From assembly GCA_019234295.1 (NCBI GenBank), contig JAFALK010000037.1, positions 62,001-126,000 of the forward strand: a stretch of DNA of 64,000 nt, written 5' to 3'. Position 1 is the stretch's first letter. Each line of letters starts with the position of its first letter. The DNA is from Roseateles sp. (GTDB taxonomy: Bacteria > Pseudomonadota > Gammaproteobacteria > Burkholderiales > Burkholderiaceae_C). The notes beneath the pieces are model-generated. The model was not told where the DNA came from. It saw only the letters and a program-made list of their open reading frames with translations, and did not search any database. The position numbers were made by a program, and so were the translations under genes. This document shows positions 27,995 to 37,073 of the stretch, in pieces.

Positions 27995-29031
27995 AGATAC
28001 AGCTCGCGCAGGCGCCGCGCGGCCACGACACCGATGGCGCTGACCGGCAGCGCCACGAGCACGCCTACGAAGCCGAAGACATGGCCAAAGGCCAGCAACG
28101 CGAAGATGACCATCAGGGGCGAGAGGCCGATGCGCTCGCCCACGAGTCGCGGCGTGAGGAAGAAGCCTTCGAGTACCTGACCCACGATAAAGACCAGGGC
28201 CACGAGGGCCACGCCCGGAAGGCTGGTGAACTGCAGCATCGCCGCCAGCAGCGCCAGTGCCAGCCCCGTGCCGTAGCCCAGGTAGGGAACGCAGATGGCC
28301 AGGCCAGTGAACACGCCGATGGGCAGCGCCAGATCAAAGCCCGTCAGCGCCAGGGCCAGCGAGTAATAGGCGGCCAGCACCAGCATCACGAGCAGTTGCC
28401 CGCGCAGGTACTGACCCAGCATGGCGTCGCACTCAGAGAGGAAGCTCCCGACGCGCGGGCGCAGCCGCGGCGGCAGAAACGCCCAGGCGCGCGCCAGCAG
28501 CTCCGGCCAGTCGAGCAACAGGTAGAACAGCACCATGGGCATCAGGACCAGATTGCCCACCAGCGCCAGCAGCAGGCTGCCGCCGATGCGCGCCGAACTC
28601 AGGGCGGTGGCCATCCATTCCTCGGGATTGGCGTCGACGTACTTGAAGACGAAGACCTTGATCGAGGCCGGATCCAGCGAGACGTGGATGCCAAACTGAG
28701 CCAGCCAGGGTGAGAGTTGCTCGTCGAAGCCCTGTGCCAACACGGGGATCTGGTTGCGCAGCAGGGGCAGCTCCTTGGCCAGGATAGGCACGACCATCAG
28801 CAGCACGGCCAGCAGGGCCACGAAGAAGCCCATCTCCACGAGCGCCACGGCCAGGGCCCGCGGCACACGCTGGCGGGCCAGCCAGTTCACCGCCGGGGCC
28901 AGCGCGTAGGCCAGCACGGCGGCAACGATGAAAGGTGTGAGCACGGGCGCGAGCAGCCACAGCAGTCCCAGGACCACCAGGGCCACCACAGCCCAGCTCA
29001 AGCCGAGGCGTTGATGGGTCGTGAACTTCAT
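27967..29031 (-). CDS. AI-2E family transporter (PerM-like)
   Basis: A 354-residue inner-membrane protein with about seven to eight helices of the AI-2 exporter/TqsA-PerM superfamily. It shows the early pair of hydrophobic hairpins, the central soluble region (about 95-160) and the conserved GVFTGLAICVPYLGYGTG plus GLSPLMVIFALLAFGHVFGF. ATG 29031 (MKFTTHQRLGLSW) fits. The gene reads into hda, a common neighbour in Burkholderiales. What it moves is unknown. Confidence 0.9.
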   Translation of the reverse strand: MKFTTHQRLGLSWAVVALVVLGLLWLLAPVLTPFIVAAVLAYALAPAVNWLARQRVPRALAVALVEMGFFVALLAVLLMVVPILAKELPLLRNQIPVLAQGFDEQLSPWLAQFGIHVSLDPASIKVFVFKYVDANPEEWMATALSSARIGGSLLLALVGNLVLMPMVLFYLLLDWPELLARAWAFLPPRLRPRVGSFLSECDAMLGQYLRGQLLVMLVLAAYYSLALALTGFDLALPIGVFTGLAICVPYLGYGTGLALALLAAMLQFTSLPGVALVALVFIVGQVLEGFFLTPRLVGERIGLSPLMVIFALLAFGHVFGFVGVLVALPVSAIGVVAARRLRELYLCSTLYRSP

Positions 29032-29050
29032 GAAGCCGGCGATTATCCGG

Positions 29051-29923
29051 TCAATGCAAGGGCGGCTGGCCGAAGCTGCGCAGCTTCTCCACGCGGGCAC
29101 GCAACTCCTCACCGTCCGGTGCGGCCATGCCCTGCTCGCTCAGGTAATGCGTCAGGTCCTCGGCGGCGGCCGGCCAGTGCCCCAGCGCTTCCAGCACCAG
29201 GCCGCGGTCGCGGCGCTCCATGGCGTCTTGCGGCAGTAGCAGCACGAGCCGCTGCTGCACCGCCAGCAGGCGGGGCCAATCCTGGGCCTGCCGGTGGATC
29301 TCCTTGAGGTTGCGCAGCATGCGGGCCAGAATCTGGCGCGGCGTGGCTGGCTGCAGGAAATACTCGAGCGGCATTTCGGTCTCGCGGTCCAGGCCGCTGG
29401 CGACGCGGTAGCCCTGCAAGATCTCGTCGAGCCGACTGCGCGAGAGGGATTCGCCGGTGAAGGGATCCAGCAGCACCTCGTTCGTGCCGATCCTCAGCTT
29501 GACCAGGAAGTGCCCCGGAAAGGACACCCCCTGCGCGCGCAGGCCCAGCGCCTGGGCCAGCTCCAGGTAAATGACCGCCAGCGTAATCGGAATGCCACGG
29601 CGCGTGGCCAGCACGTGGTGAAGATAGCTGTTGCCGCTGTCGTAGTAGTTGTTGACGTTGCCGGCAAAGCCCAGCTCGGCATGGAAGTAGCGCGTCAGCG
29701 CCTTAACCCGGTGGCTGGCGCCGGCATCAGAGGGCAGACGGCGGCGCAGGCGTTCGGCGATGCGGTCGACCTCGTCGACCACGGTCTGCACGTCGAGCTG
29801 GGGGAATTCGTCCTGGGCGATGGAGGCGGCGGCCTCGAGCAGATTGATGTGTCCGTCCTCGGACACCAGGGCCGCGAAATATTCCAGCGGCGTTGGCAGG
29901 GTCAGGCGCAGCAGGGTTGCCAT
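29051..29923 (-). CDS. SirB1 family transglutaminase-like/TPR protein
   Basis: A 290-residue cytoplasmic protein. It has the SirB1 pattern YFHAELGFAGNVNNYYDSGN followed by SYLHHVLATRRGIPITLAVIY and GVSFPGHFLVKL, corresponding to a transglutaminase-like fold in which the usual cysteine is not evident. A C-terminal helical region (about 200-285) has a TPR-like arrangement. It lies 10 bases downstream of murJ. The molecular role is not established. Confidence 0.88.
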   Translation of the reverse strand: MATLLRLTLPTPLEYFAALVSEDGHINLLEAAASIAQDEFPQLDVQTVVDEVDRIAERLRRRLPSDAGASHRVKALTRYFHAELGFAGNVNNYYDSGNSYLHHVLATRRGIPITLAVIYLELAQALGLRAQGVSFPGHFLVKLRIGTNEVLLDPFTGESLSRSRLDEILQGYRVASGLDRETEMPLEYFLQPATPRQILARMLRNLKEIHRQAQDWPRLLAVQQRLVLLLPQDAMERRDRGLVLEALGHWPAAAEDLTHYLSEQGMAAPDGEELRARVEKLRSFGQPPLH

Positions 29924-29933
29924 GCGGTCAAGT

Positions 29934-31484
29934 CTAGCCCCGCTTGAGCAGTTGGCGAAGCTTCGTACCGCTTACGAGCAACACGGCGAAATACACCGCC
30001 GCCGACGCCGCCAGACAGCCCGCCAAGATCAGGGCTCGACGCCCTTCCCCATGGCCGTGGACGATCCAGTCGACGTGCCCGCCCATCCACCACTGCAGCG
30101 TCCCCATCACCGCGCTGGCCAGCGTCACGCGCAGGCCGAATGGCCACCAGCCCGGCAGCGGCGTGTAGGAGCCCAGACGACGCAGGCCGGCTAGCAGCAT
30201 GGCCGCGTTGAGCGTAGCGCCTAGGCCGATGGACAGCGACAGCCCGGGCCCGCCCAGCAGGGGCACGAAGGCGAGGTTCATGAGCTGGGTGAGCAGCAGC
30301 ACGCGCACGGCGATGCGCACCGGCGTGCGGGTGTCTTGGCGCGCGTAAAAGCCCGGCGCCAGCACCTTGACGGCCAGAATGCCCAGCAGGCCCACGCCGT
30401 AAGCCATCACAGCATGACCGGTGTTCTGCACGTCGCCGGCATGGAAGGCGCCGCGCTGGAACAGCGTCGCGACCATGGGCCCGGCGAAGGCCAGCAGCGC
30501 CACGGCACAGGGCAGTCCCAGCAGCAGGATCAGGCGCAGCCCCCAGTCGAGCAGCTCGCTGTAGCGCTGGCCGTCGCCCTTGGCCTGGGCAGCCGAGAGG
30601 CTGGGCGTGAGCGCCGAGCCCAGGGCCACGCCGAGCAAGGCGCTCGGGAACTCCATCAACCGATCGGCATAGCCAAGCGAGGTCGCCATGCCCGGGCCGA
30701 TGTAGATGGCCACCTGGGTATTGATCAGCAGTGAGAGCTGGGCCACGCCCACGCCCAGCAGGGCCGGCGCCATCTGGGTCAACACACGATGCACGCCCGG
30801 GTGCCGCCAGGCCTCTCGCAGCGGCTTGAGCCGCGGCAGCAGGCCCAGGCGCAGCAGGGCCGGCAGCTGGATCAGCAGCTGCAGCAGGCCGCCCACCATC
30901 GTGCCGATGGCCATGGCGTAGATGGGCTCGTAGCCCCAGGTCTTGAGGTGAGGCGCCAGCAGCAGCGTCACGGCGATGGTGGCGACGTTCAACAGCACCG
31001 GCGTGAAAGCGGGCACGGCGAAATGGCGCCAAGTATTGAGGATGCCGGCCGACAGCGCCACCAGGGACATGCAGCCGATATAGGGGAACATCCAGCGCGT
31101 CATGACAACGGCGGCATCGAATCCCTCGGCCGGCAGGCCTGCCCCCAACAACCAGACCAGCACCGGTGCACCGATCACACCGGCCACGCTGATGGCCACC
31201 AGGGCCCAGCTCAGCACGGTGGCCACAGCGTCGATCAGGCTGTGGGTGGCCTCGTCGCCGTCACGCGCCCGGGAGGCGGCCAGCACGGGCACGAAGGCCT
31301 GGGAAAACGCGCCCTCGGCGAACAGGCGGCGCAGCAGGTTCGGGATGCGGAAGGCGACCTGGTAGGCGTCCGTCAGGGTTGAGGCCCCGAACAGCGCCGC
31401 CACCATGGCATCCCGCATGAGGCCCGTGATCCGGGACAGCAGGGACAGGCCGGAAATCAGCGAGGCAGCACGGAACAGATTCAT
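29934..31484 (-). CDS. murJ: Lipid II flippase MurJ
   Basis: Flips lipid-linked peptidoglycan precursor across the inner membrane. The 516-residue MOP-superfamily protein has fourteen predicted helices, SLLSRITGLMRDAMVAALFG at the start, and FRIPNLLRRLFAEGAFSQAF, a highly conserved MurJ stretch. It is divergent from rpsT, a classic arrangement in betaproteobacteria. Confidence 0.97.
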   Translation of the reverse strand: MNLFRAASLISGLSLLSRITGLMRDAMVAALFGASTLTDAYQVAFRIPNLLRRLFAEGAFSQAFVPVLAASRARDGDEATHSLIDAVATVLSWALVAISVAGVIGAPVLVWLLGAGLPAEGFDAAVVMTRWMFPYIGCMSLVALSAGILNTWRHFAVPAFTPVLLNVATIAVTLLLAPHLKTWGYEPIYAMAIGTMVGGLLQLLIQLPALLRLGLLPRLKPLREAWRHPGVHRVLTQMAPALLGVGVAQLSLLINTQVAIYIGPGMATSLGYADRLMEFPSALLGVALGSALTPSLSAAQAKGDGQRYSELLDWGLRLILLLGLPCAVALLAFAGPMVATLFQRGAFHAGDVQNTGHAVMAYGVGLLGILAVKVLAPGFYARQDTRTPVRIAVRVLLLTQLMNLAFVPLLGGPGLSLSIGLGATLNAAMLLAGLRRLGSYTPLPGWWPFGLRVTLASAVMGTLQWWMGGHVDWIVHGHGEGRRALILAGCLAASAAVYFAVLLVSGTKLRQLLKRG

Positions 31485-31554
31485 GTGGGCGGGGATGCGC
31501 GGGATTCGGGGAGCCGCGCATTATGAATGCCACCATCACCGCGCTAACATGGCT

Positions 31555-31583
31555 TTGTCATTTTGCCAATTAAGTGCTATACT
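31555..31583 (+). promoter_or_regulatory. rpsT promoter
   Basis: TTGTCA (-35) and TATACT (-10) are separated by exactly 17 bases, with a TG one base before the -10 box (extended -10). The start codon of rpsT is 35 bases downstream. One of the best sigma-70-type promoters in the window. Confidence 0.82.
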
Positions 31584-31617
31584 CGCGGTCTTTGCACCAA
31601 CTGGGTAAATTACGAAT

Positions 31618-31908
31618 ATGGCAAGCACCAAAGCCAAGAAGACTGTCCGTCTGGCCTCGGGTCGCAAGCGCGCCCGCCAGGACGTCAAGCTCAACGCCGC
31701 CAATACGGCTCTGCGTTCCAAATTCCGCACGGTCATCAAGAACGTGCAAAAGGCTGTTGTCGCCGGCGACAAGGCCAAGGCCGCTGACCTCTTCAAGACC
31801 GCCCAGGCCGTGATCGACTCGGTCGCCGACAAGGGCATCTTCCACAAGAACAAGGCTGCTCGCCACAAGAGCCGCCTGTCGGCCAAGATCAAGGCGCTGG
31901 CCGCCTAA
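31618..31908 (+). CDS. rpsT: 30S ribosomal protein S20
   Basis: Small basic helical protein, 96 residues. It begins [11 protein letters not shown], has [20 protein letters not shown] in the middle, and ends [22 protein letters not shown] strong promoter precedes it and a terminator follows 24 bases after the stop, so it is a single-gene transcript. Confidence 0.98.
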   Translation: MASTKAKKTVRLASGRKRARQDVKLNAANTALRSKFRTVIKNVQKAVVAGDKAKAADLFKTAQAVIDSVADKGIFHKNKAARHKSRLSAKIKALAA

Positions 31909-31932
31909 ATCCAGTTCGGTGCAAAGCAAGGA

Positions 31933-31957
31933 AGCCCGCTGCGAAGCGGGCTTTTTT
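31933..31957 (+). terminator. Rho-independent terminator of rpsT
   Basis: AGCCCGCT-gcga-AGCGGGCT forms a perfect 8-base-pair stem with a four-base loop, followed immediately by a run of T residues ending at 31957. Confidence 0.95.
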
Positions 31958-31983
31958 GTTGCCTTGCGGTGAGCGCGCGAAGC

Positions 31984-32985
31984 TCAGAACGAATACTTTG
32001 CGCCAACCGACAAGATGTACCTGGGCGTCAACTGCACGCCATTGACTCGTTGGTAGACGGGCATCTGCAAGTTGGAATAGGCGCTGAGCCTTTGCGACAT
32101 TGGCATCAGGCCGCCGAGCGTCAAGTACAGCAGGGTACCGCCAGTGGCAAAAGTGTCGGCGGCCTCGCCGGCGTCGCGTCTGGCTGCTCTGGCATTGAAC
32201 TGGACGCTCGGGATGAATCCTTCGAAACCAAGGTAGCGTGCACCCACGCTCAGGTTCAGGCTGTCCCCGGGCTTGTAGGAGCCAGCGGCCATCGTTGAGT
32301 GACGCAGTGCCGCCTGCAGGGTGGCTTGGCCAAAGTAGCTCCAATTCGGGTCTTCGAACAGCAGGCCAAAGTCATAGGCACCCACAATCATGTCCGTGGT
32401 GCCCGTGCCTCGCTGCAGGCCGGGGTCCACCACGCTTTGCCCGTCGTCGCCCAGTTGACGCGTTGCACCAGTCGGAAGCTTCAAACCGAACTGCAGGCCA
32501 AAACTGTGCTGCTCGCTGAGGTTGAAGTAGCGCCGCCCAACGAGCCGCACATCGCCCAGCCCGCTACCGGACGAGGTATATGCGCCATTCTGGGCATCAA
32601 ATGTCCTCCCGTCGCTGCCGCTGCCCAGCGTGCTGTGCCGACGGTCGATGGATGGCACGGAAACACTCACGCCCCAACTCTTGCCATCGTTGTAGTCAAA
32701 GACGGCGGTGAGATATCGGTTCTTCGTATAGAGCTCGACTTCAGCGGGGTCGCCGGTCTGCGTATTCGTCACCTGTGCGGCCCGGCTGGCCGAAATCGAC
32801 TGGGTGTCCATCCGAAGTCGATTCTGATTGAGCCAGTCCATGCGCACATCCAGGCTCCATCCCGGAGTTGTGGACAGGCCTTGGGCGCTCCAATCGGTAT
32901 TGACGCTGCATCCGCAGCTGGCGCAGGCCAGCGCGGACGTGAGGGGTGCGGCGGCCAGCACGGCCGCGAGTATTGACTTGTTCAA
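31984..32985 (-). CDS. Predicted outer-membrane beta-barrel protein, possibly copper-related
   Basis: A 333-residue exported protein. It has a signal peptide of about 20 residues, then CASCGCSVNTDW, a cysteine cluster at the mature N-terminus. Many alternating amphipathic strands follow, and the protein ends in an aromatic beta-signal (VGAKYSF). The start seems to be TTG at 32985, preceded by AGGAA. The CxxCxC cluster and the adjacent DUF2946 gene suggest metal, probably copper, handling at the outer membrane. I do not recognise a named family. Confidence 0.65.
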   Translation of the reverse strand: MNKSILAAVLAAAPLTSALACASCGCSVNTDWSAQGLSTTPGWSLDVRMDWLNQNRLRMDTQSISASRAAQVTNTQTGDPAEVELYTKNRYLTAVFDYNDGKSWGVSVSVPSIDRRHSTLGSGSDGRTFDAQNGAYTSSGSGLGDVRLVGRRYFNLSEQHSFGLQFGLKLPTGATRQLGDDGQSVVDPGLQRGTGTTDMIVGAYDFGLLFEDPNWSYFGQATLQAALRHSTMAAGSYKPGDSLNLSVGARYLGFEGFIPSVQFNARAARRDAGEAADTFATGGTLLYLTLGGLMPMSQRLSAYSNLQMPVYQRVNGVQLTPRYILSVGAKYSF

Positions 32986-33082
32986 GATTGTTCCTGTGCT
33001 GGCGCGCTCCGGCCCGTCGAAGGCAGGGAGCGCATTAGCGAATGCGAGGCTGCCTTAGAAGGCCATGGCAGCCGCGGACATC

Positions 33083-33484
33083 TCAGGCTCGTGCAACGAG
33101 CCTTGAGCCCAGGAACGGCGGGCCGCGCGGCTGCACGCCACGCCAGGCATGCAGCGTATGCGGCGCCGCCAAAAAGGCCTGCGGCGGCTCCAAGCGCGCG
33201 GCCTGTGGCATCAGCAGGAGCTGGGCGGGCGGCATGCCCAGGGCGCTGACATGGACCGAGCAATACGGGCAATGCTCCAGCGCGTGGGATGAGGGTTGAG
33301 GAGCGGGCCGCGAACCCTCGTCCGCCTTGACCCACTTCGCGCCACCGGCACTGCAGATCTCCACCCAGGCGCTGTAGCGGTCCGCGCCCAGCGCCTGCGA
33401 CACCAGCGGCGCAAACGCCAGCAGCAGGACGGCCAGAATGGCCACCCAGCCGGTGCAGAGTTTGAAACCGGGGCGCAGTTGCAT
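33083..33484 (-). CDS. DUF2946 family protein
   Basis: A 133-residue small membrane or exported protein. It has one N-terminal hydrophobic segment (about 12-33), WVEICSAGGAKWV, and a histidine/cysteine motif HALEHCPYCSVH, then the family ending with RGPPF. DUF2946 genes are often found with copper-resistance and TonB-dependent receptor genes, and the C-H-C-C residues could bind a metal. It lies 97 bases upstream of the barrel gene on the same strand. ATG 33484 chosen. Confidence 0.75.
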   Translation of the reverse strand: MQLRPGFKLCTGWVAILAVLLLAFAPLVSQALGADRYSAWVEICSAGGAKWVKADEGSRPAPQPSSHALEHCPYCSVHVSALGMPPAQLLLMPQAARLEPPQAFLAAPHTLHAWRGVQPRGPPFLGSRLVARA

Positions 33485-33494
33485 GCCTGGAATT

Positions 33495-34295
33495 CTAGAT
33501 GTTGACCTCAGGCCGCTCCATGTGATCGAGCCATTCACCTACGGCCTGCGCCACCCAGGGAGCGTCGTCCAGCGGGAGGTCGTGACCCGCTCGGGTGTGC
33601 AGGCGCAGCGGTGCGCCCCAGGCGCGGCTGATGGCCTTCGAGCAATGCCAGTCCACCAAGCCATCCGAGCGGCTGCACAGCAGCAGGATCGGCGGCACCG
33701 GCCGGGCCAGCTTGGCCTTGTAGCGAAGCCCGGCTAGCCATTGGCGGGCGATATTGCCCAAGGTCACCGGATGGTCCTGCTGCAGACCGACCCAGGCGTC
33801 GAGCACCGCCTCGCGGCTGTGCAGCAGGCGCGTCGTCATGCGCAGCACCCTGGCCTCGCGCTGGCGCAGGCCCCGTCGCGACAGGCTCAGTGCCAGAAGC
33901 GCCAGGAAGTGCAGCGGCCGCGCCGGGCGGTAGTTAAGCCCGAAAGGCCGCATGCTCGGATTGATCATCACAACGCGGCCGATTTCTTCGGGGTGGTGAT
34001 AGGCCCAATCGACCGCGACCATATTGCCCAGGGACATGGTCAAGAGATTGATGGGCTGCTCGAGGCCCTCACGGGCAAGATCGGCGCGCAGCACGTCGAC
34101 GAATTGCCGCACGCGCGAAGGGCTGGACTCGCGGTGGCGAACGCCGTTACCGGGCAAGTCCAGCATCAACACGCGCGCGCCGGGTTCGCGCTGCCGGATT
34201 TCATCGACCAGCAACTGAGGAAAAGCGCCCCAATGGCCCGACTCGCGCGATAAGCCGCGTAACAGCAACCAGATTGATGAAGACGCTCCGCCCAT
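33495..34295 (-). CDS. Alpha/beta hydrolase
   Basis: A 266-residue alpha/beta-hydrolase fold protein. It has the oxyanion-region RGLSRESGHW near the start, MLDLPGNGVRHR, the nucleophile elbow TMSLGNMVA (Ser), a candidate acid in SRSDGLVDW and a late GHDLPLDDAPWV histidine. ATG 34295 was chosen over an earlier TTG at 34313. Substrate unknown. Confidence 0.82.
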   Translation of the reverse strand: MGGASSSIWLLLRGLSRESGHWGAFPQLLVDEIRQREPGARVLMLDLPGNGVRHRESSPSRVRQFVDVLRADLAREGLEQPINLLTMSLGNMVAVDWAYHHPEEIGRVVMINPSMRPFGLNYRPARPLHFLALLALSLSRRGLRQREARVLRMTTRLLHSREAVLDAWVGLQQDHPVTLGNIARQWLAGLRYKAKLARPVPPILLLCSRSDGLVDWHCSKAISRAWGAPLRLHTRAGHDLPLDDAPWVAQAVGEWLDHMERPEVNI

Positions 34296-34361
34296 GCCCC
34301 GCCTGACTCTCAAGCCACTGGCGAAGAAGAATAACCTCGGCCATGACGCCGAGGCAGGGGG

Positions 34362-34685
34362 TTAGCCCTTTTGCTCGGGCAAGAAGCAGGCCTCCGCGAC
34401 TTGCAGATTGTTGTCGCGGGCAAAGTTCATGACGAAGTCCCACGCCATGGGCTCGATGTCCTTGAGCTCCTCGCTGACGATCACGCACTTGACACCGTTG
34501 ATCACGCGCGGCGTGCAATACGGTGAATAGCCGATGAATGCGCCGGGGCCGCCCACCGAACCACCCGGGCGAAAGCAGGACATGGCGCCAGCCAGACGTT
34601 CCGCCCAGTCGCTCGGCCTGAAGGTCCGGCCATCGAGGGTAAGGCCTTGGATAAAGACTTCGCGCGATTTCTGGGACTGACTCAT
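34362..34685 (-). CDS. DUF3579 family protein
   Basis: A 107-residue small soluble protein starting MSQSQKSREVFIQGLT, with FRPSDWAERLAGAMSCF and VNGVKCVIVSEELKDIEPMA. It is a family found mainly in betaproteobacteria, usually divergent from or beside arginine biosynthesis genes, as here with argD. Function unknown. Confidence 0.85.
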   Translation of the reverse strand: MSQSQKSREVFIQGLTLDGRTFRPSDWAERLAGAMSCFRPGGSVGGPGAFIGYSPYCTPRVINGVKCVIVSEELKDIEPMAWDFVMNFARDNNLQVAEACFLPEQKG

Positions 34686-34707
34686 GACGGCCGCTATTGT
34701 GCCTTGC

Positions 34708-34728
34708 CTGTGCTGCGTTGCAGCACAG
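34708..34728. promoter_or_regulatory. Perfect 9-3-9 inverted repeat upstream of argD
   Basis: CTGTGCTGC-gtt-GCAGCACAG is a perfect dyad in the 173-base gap between the DUF3579 gene and argD. It lies about 60 bases upstream of the candidate argD -10 and 23 bases from the DUF3579 start. It could be an operator for either gene; there is no T-run. It does not resemble the AT-rich ArgR box. Confidence 0.5.
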
Positions 34729-34788
34729 CAGGGTTACCAAAGCCGTACAAGCGCACGGTTCGGGCCAGGCTTCATCGGTGCCGACCCT

Positions 34789-34794
34789 TAGAAT
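34789..34794 (+). promoter_or_regulatory. Possible -10 box of argDF
   Basis: TAGAAT, five of six matches to the -10 consensus, lies 64 bases upstream of the argD start. No clear -35 is seen at 16-18 bases upstream. Confidence 0.35.
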
Positions 34795-34858
34795 GGTCCG
34801 GCGACCAGCGTCTTCCTGGCCGCTATTTTTTTCACCCCCACTTTTTTGGAAGGACCCG

Positions 34859-36055
34859 ATGAACGCCCCAGTCTCCCCGTCCGAACCGCATGTCATGCAA
34901 ACCTACGGCCGCCTGCCCGTCGCCTTGTCGCACGGCCAGGGCTGCTGGGTCTGGGACACGAACGGTCGACGATACCTGGACGGGCTGGGCGGCATCGCGG
35001 TGAACACGCTTGGCCACAACCACCCTCGCCTGGTGCCCGCCCTGCAGGAGCAGATCGCCAAGCTGATCCACACCAGCAACTACTATCACGTGCCGCTGCA
35101 GGAAAAGCTGGCCGAGAAGCTCGTCGCCGTCTCCGGCATGACGAACGTCTTCTTCTGCAACTCCGGCCTGGAGGCCAACGAGGCTGCGCTGAAGCTCGCC
35201 CGAAAGTACGGTCACGACCGCGGCAACACCGATGCGCACGTGCTGGTCTTCGAGGGCGCCTTCCACGGCCGCTCGATCGCCACGCTCTCGGCGACTGCCA
35301 ATCCCAAGATTCACGCCGGCTTCGGCCCCCTGGTGCCGGGCTTCGTGCGAGTGCCGCTGAACAACATCGCAGCCGTCGAGGCCGCGCTCGAGGCCGATCC
35401 GAAGATCACCGCCATTTTCCTGGAGACCATCCAGGGCGAAGGCGGCGTGAACCCGGCGCGCATCGAGTTCCTTCAAGGCCTGCGCCGCGTGGCCGATCGG
35501 TTCGACGTGCTGCTGATGCTGGACGAGGTGCAGTGCGGCATCGGCCGTACCGGCAAGTGGTTTGCCCACCAATGGGCCGGCATCGTGCCCGATGTGATGC
35601 CACTGGCCAAGGGCCTGGGCAGCGGCGTTCCGGTCGGTGCCGTGGTGTGCGGCCCGCGCGCGGCCAAGATCATGCAGCCGGGCAACCACGGCACGACATT
35701 CGGCGGCAATCCGCTGGCCATGCGCGCCGGCGTGGAGACGCTGACGATCATGGAAGAGGACGGCCTTCTGGCCAACGCCGCCAAGGTCGGCGCGGAGCTC
35801 AAGACGGCACTGACGGAGGGCTTCGCGGGCGTGGCTGGCGTGGTCGAGGTTCGCGGCCAGGGCCTGATGCTCGGCGTCGAACTCGACCGCCCTTGCGGCG
35901 CTCTGTTGGGCTTGGCGGCGGAGGCGGGACTGATGATCAGTGTCACCGCCGACCGTGTGATCCGTCTTGTGCCGGCGCTGATCCTCTCCAGCGAAGAGGC
36001 CGCCGGCATTGCCGACATCCTCGTGCCGCTCGTCAAAAAGTTCCTGGCAGCATGA
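34859..36055 (+). CDS. argD: Acetylornithine aminotransferase
   Basis: PLP enzyme of arginine synthesis that converts N-acetylglutamate semialdehyde to N-acetylornithine. The 398-residue class III aminotransferase has MQTYGRLPVALSHGQG, FFCNSGLEANEAALKLAR, AFHGRSIATLSAT and LLMLDEVQCGIGRTG, with the PLP lysine in PLAKGLGSG. GGAAGGA precedes ATG 34859. Its stop overlaps argF by four bases. Confidence 0.95.
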   Translation: MNAPVSPSEPHVMQTYGRLPVALSHGQGCWVWDTNGRRYLDGLGGIAVNTLGHNHPRLVPALQEQIAKLIHTSNYYHVPLQEKLAEKLVAVSGMTNVFFCNSGLEANEAALKLARKYGHDRGNTDAHVLVFEGAFHGRSIATLSATANPKIHAGFGPLVPGFVRVPLNNIAAVEAALEADPKITAIFLETIQGEGGVNPARIEFLQGLRRVADRFDVLLMLDEVQCGIGRTGKWFAHQWAGIVPDVMPLAKGLGSGVPVGAVVCGPRAAKIMQPGNHGTTFGGNPLAMRAGVETLTIMEEDGLLANAAKVGAELKTALTEGFAGVAGVVEVRGQGLMLGVELDRPCGALLGLAAEAGLMISVTADRVIRLVPALILSSEEAAGIADILVPLVKKFLAA

Positions 36056-37014
36056 AACCGGGAAACAGCCTGATGCGCCACTATCTGCAGTTCAAGGACT
36101 TCCGCGCAGAGGAGTACGGCCACCTGTTCGAGCGCGCCGCCACCATCAAGCGGCGCTTCAAGAACTACGAGAAGTACCAGCCGCTGCAGGACCGCACGCT
36201 GGCCATGATCTTTGAGAAGGCCAGCACGCGCACTCGCGTGAGCTTCGAGGCCGGCATGTACCAGATGGGTGGATCGGTCGTGCACCTGACGACGGGCGAC
36301 AGCCAGTTGGGCCGCTCCGAGCCCATCGAGGACAGCGCCCGCGTGATCAGCCGCATGGTCGACATCGTGATGATCCGCACCTTCGAGCAGACCAAGATCG
36401 AGCGCTTCGCGGCGCACTCGCGCGTGCCGGTCATCAACGGCCTGACCAACGAGTACCACCCCTGCCAGATCCTCGCTGACCTCTTCACCTTCATCGAGGC
36501 GCGCGGCATGGACCGACGTGGCGCCATCGACATGGACTGCCTCAAGGGCCGCGTCGTGGCCTGGGTCGGTGACGGCAACAACATGGCCAACACCTGGCTG
36601 CAGGCGGCCGAGATCCTGGGCTTCACGGTCCATGTCAGCACGCCCAGCGGCTACGAGGTCGACCCCAAGGTGGCCGGCATCAGCGACGCCGGCTGCTACA
36701 AGGTCTTCAAGGACCCGATGGACGCCTGCCGCGGTGCCGACCTCGTCACCACGGATGTATGGACCAGCATGGGCTATGAAGCCGAGAACGAAGCCCGCCG
36801 CGCGGCCTTCGCCGACTGGTGCGTGGACGAGGAGATGATGGCCGTGGCCAAGCCGGATGCGCTGTTCATGCACTGCCTGCCTGCTCATCGTGGCGAGGAG
36901 GTTTCCGCCGAGGTGATTGACGGGCCCCAGTCCGTGGTCTGGGATGAGGCGGAAAACAGGATGCATGTGCAGAAGGCGCTCATGGAGTACCTTCTGCTCG
37001 GCCGGATCGGCTGA
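36052..37014 (+). CDS. argF: Ornithine carbamoyltransferase
   Basis: Transfers a carbamoyl group to ornithine, giving citrulline. The 320-residue protein has FEKASTRTRVSFEAGM (carbamoyl phosphate binding), NGLTNEYHPCQILADL and the ornithine-binding MHCLPAHRGEEV. ATG 36052 overlaps the argD stop (ATGA); a second ATG at 36073 (MRHYLQFKD) also fits and would give 313 residues. argG, a frequent next gene in this order, is not present. Confidence 0.95.
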   Translation: MKPGNSLMRHYLQFKDFRAEEYGHLFERAATIKRRFKNYEKYQPLQDRTLAMIFEKASTRTRVSFEAGMYQMGGSVVHLTTGDSQLGRSEPIEDSARVISRMVDIVMIRTFEQTKIERFAAHSRVPVINGLTNEYHPCQILADLFTFIEARGMDRRGAIDMDCLKGRVVAWVGDGNNMANTWLQAAEILGFTVHVSTPSGYEVDPKVAGISDAGCYKVFKDPMDACRGADLVTTDVWTSMGYEAENEARRAAFADWCVDEEMMAVAKPDALFMHCLPAHRGEEVSAEVIDGPQSVVWDEAENRMHVQKALMEYLLLGRIG

Positions 37015-37050
37015 GAGGTAGATCCGTCCGCCACGCGAGCGCTGGCAAGT

Positions 37051-37073
37051 CGAACCATTCATCAACTGGTTCG
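37051..37073. repeat. Inverted repeat after argF
   Basis: CGAACCA and TGGTTCG pair as perfect 7-base arms around a 9-base loop, 36 bases past the argF stop in the gap between convergent argF and the exporter permease. It may act as a terminator hairpin but lacks a T-run in either direction. The rest of the 191-base gap shows nothing recognisable. Confidence 0.4.
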
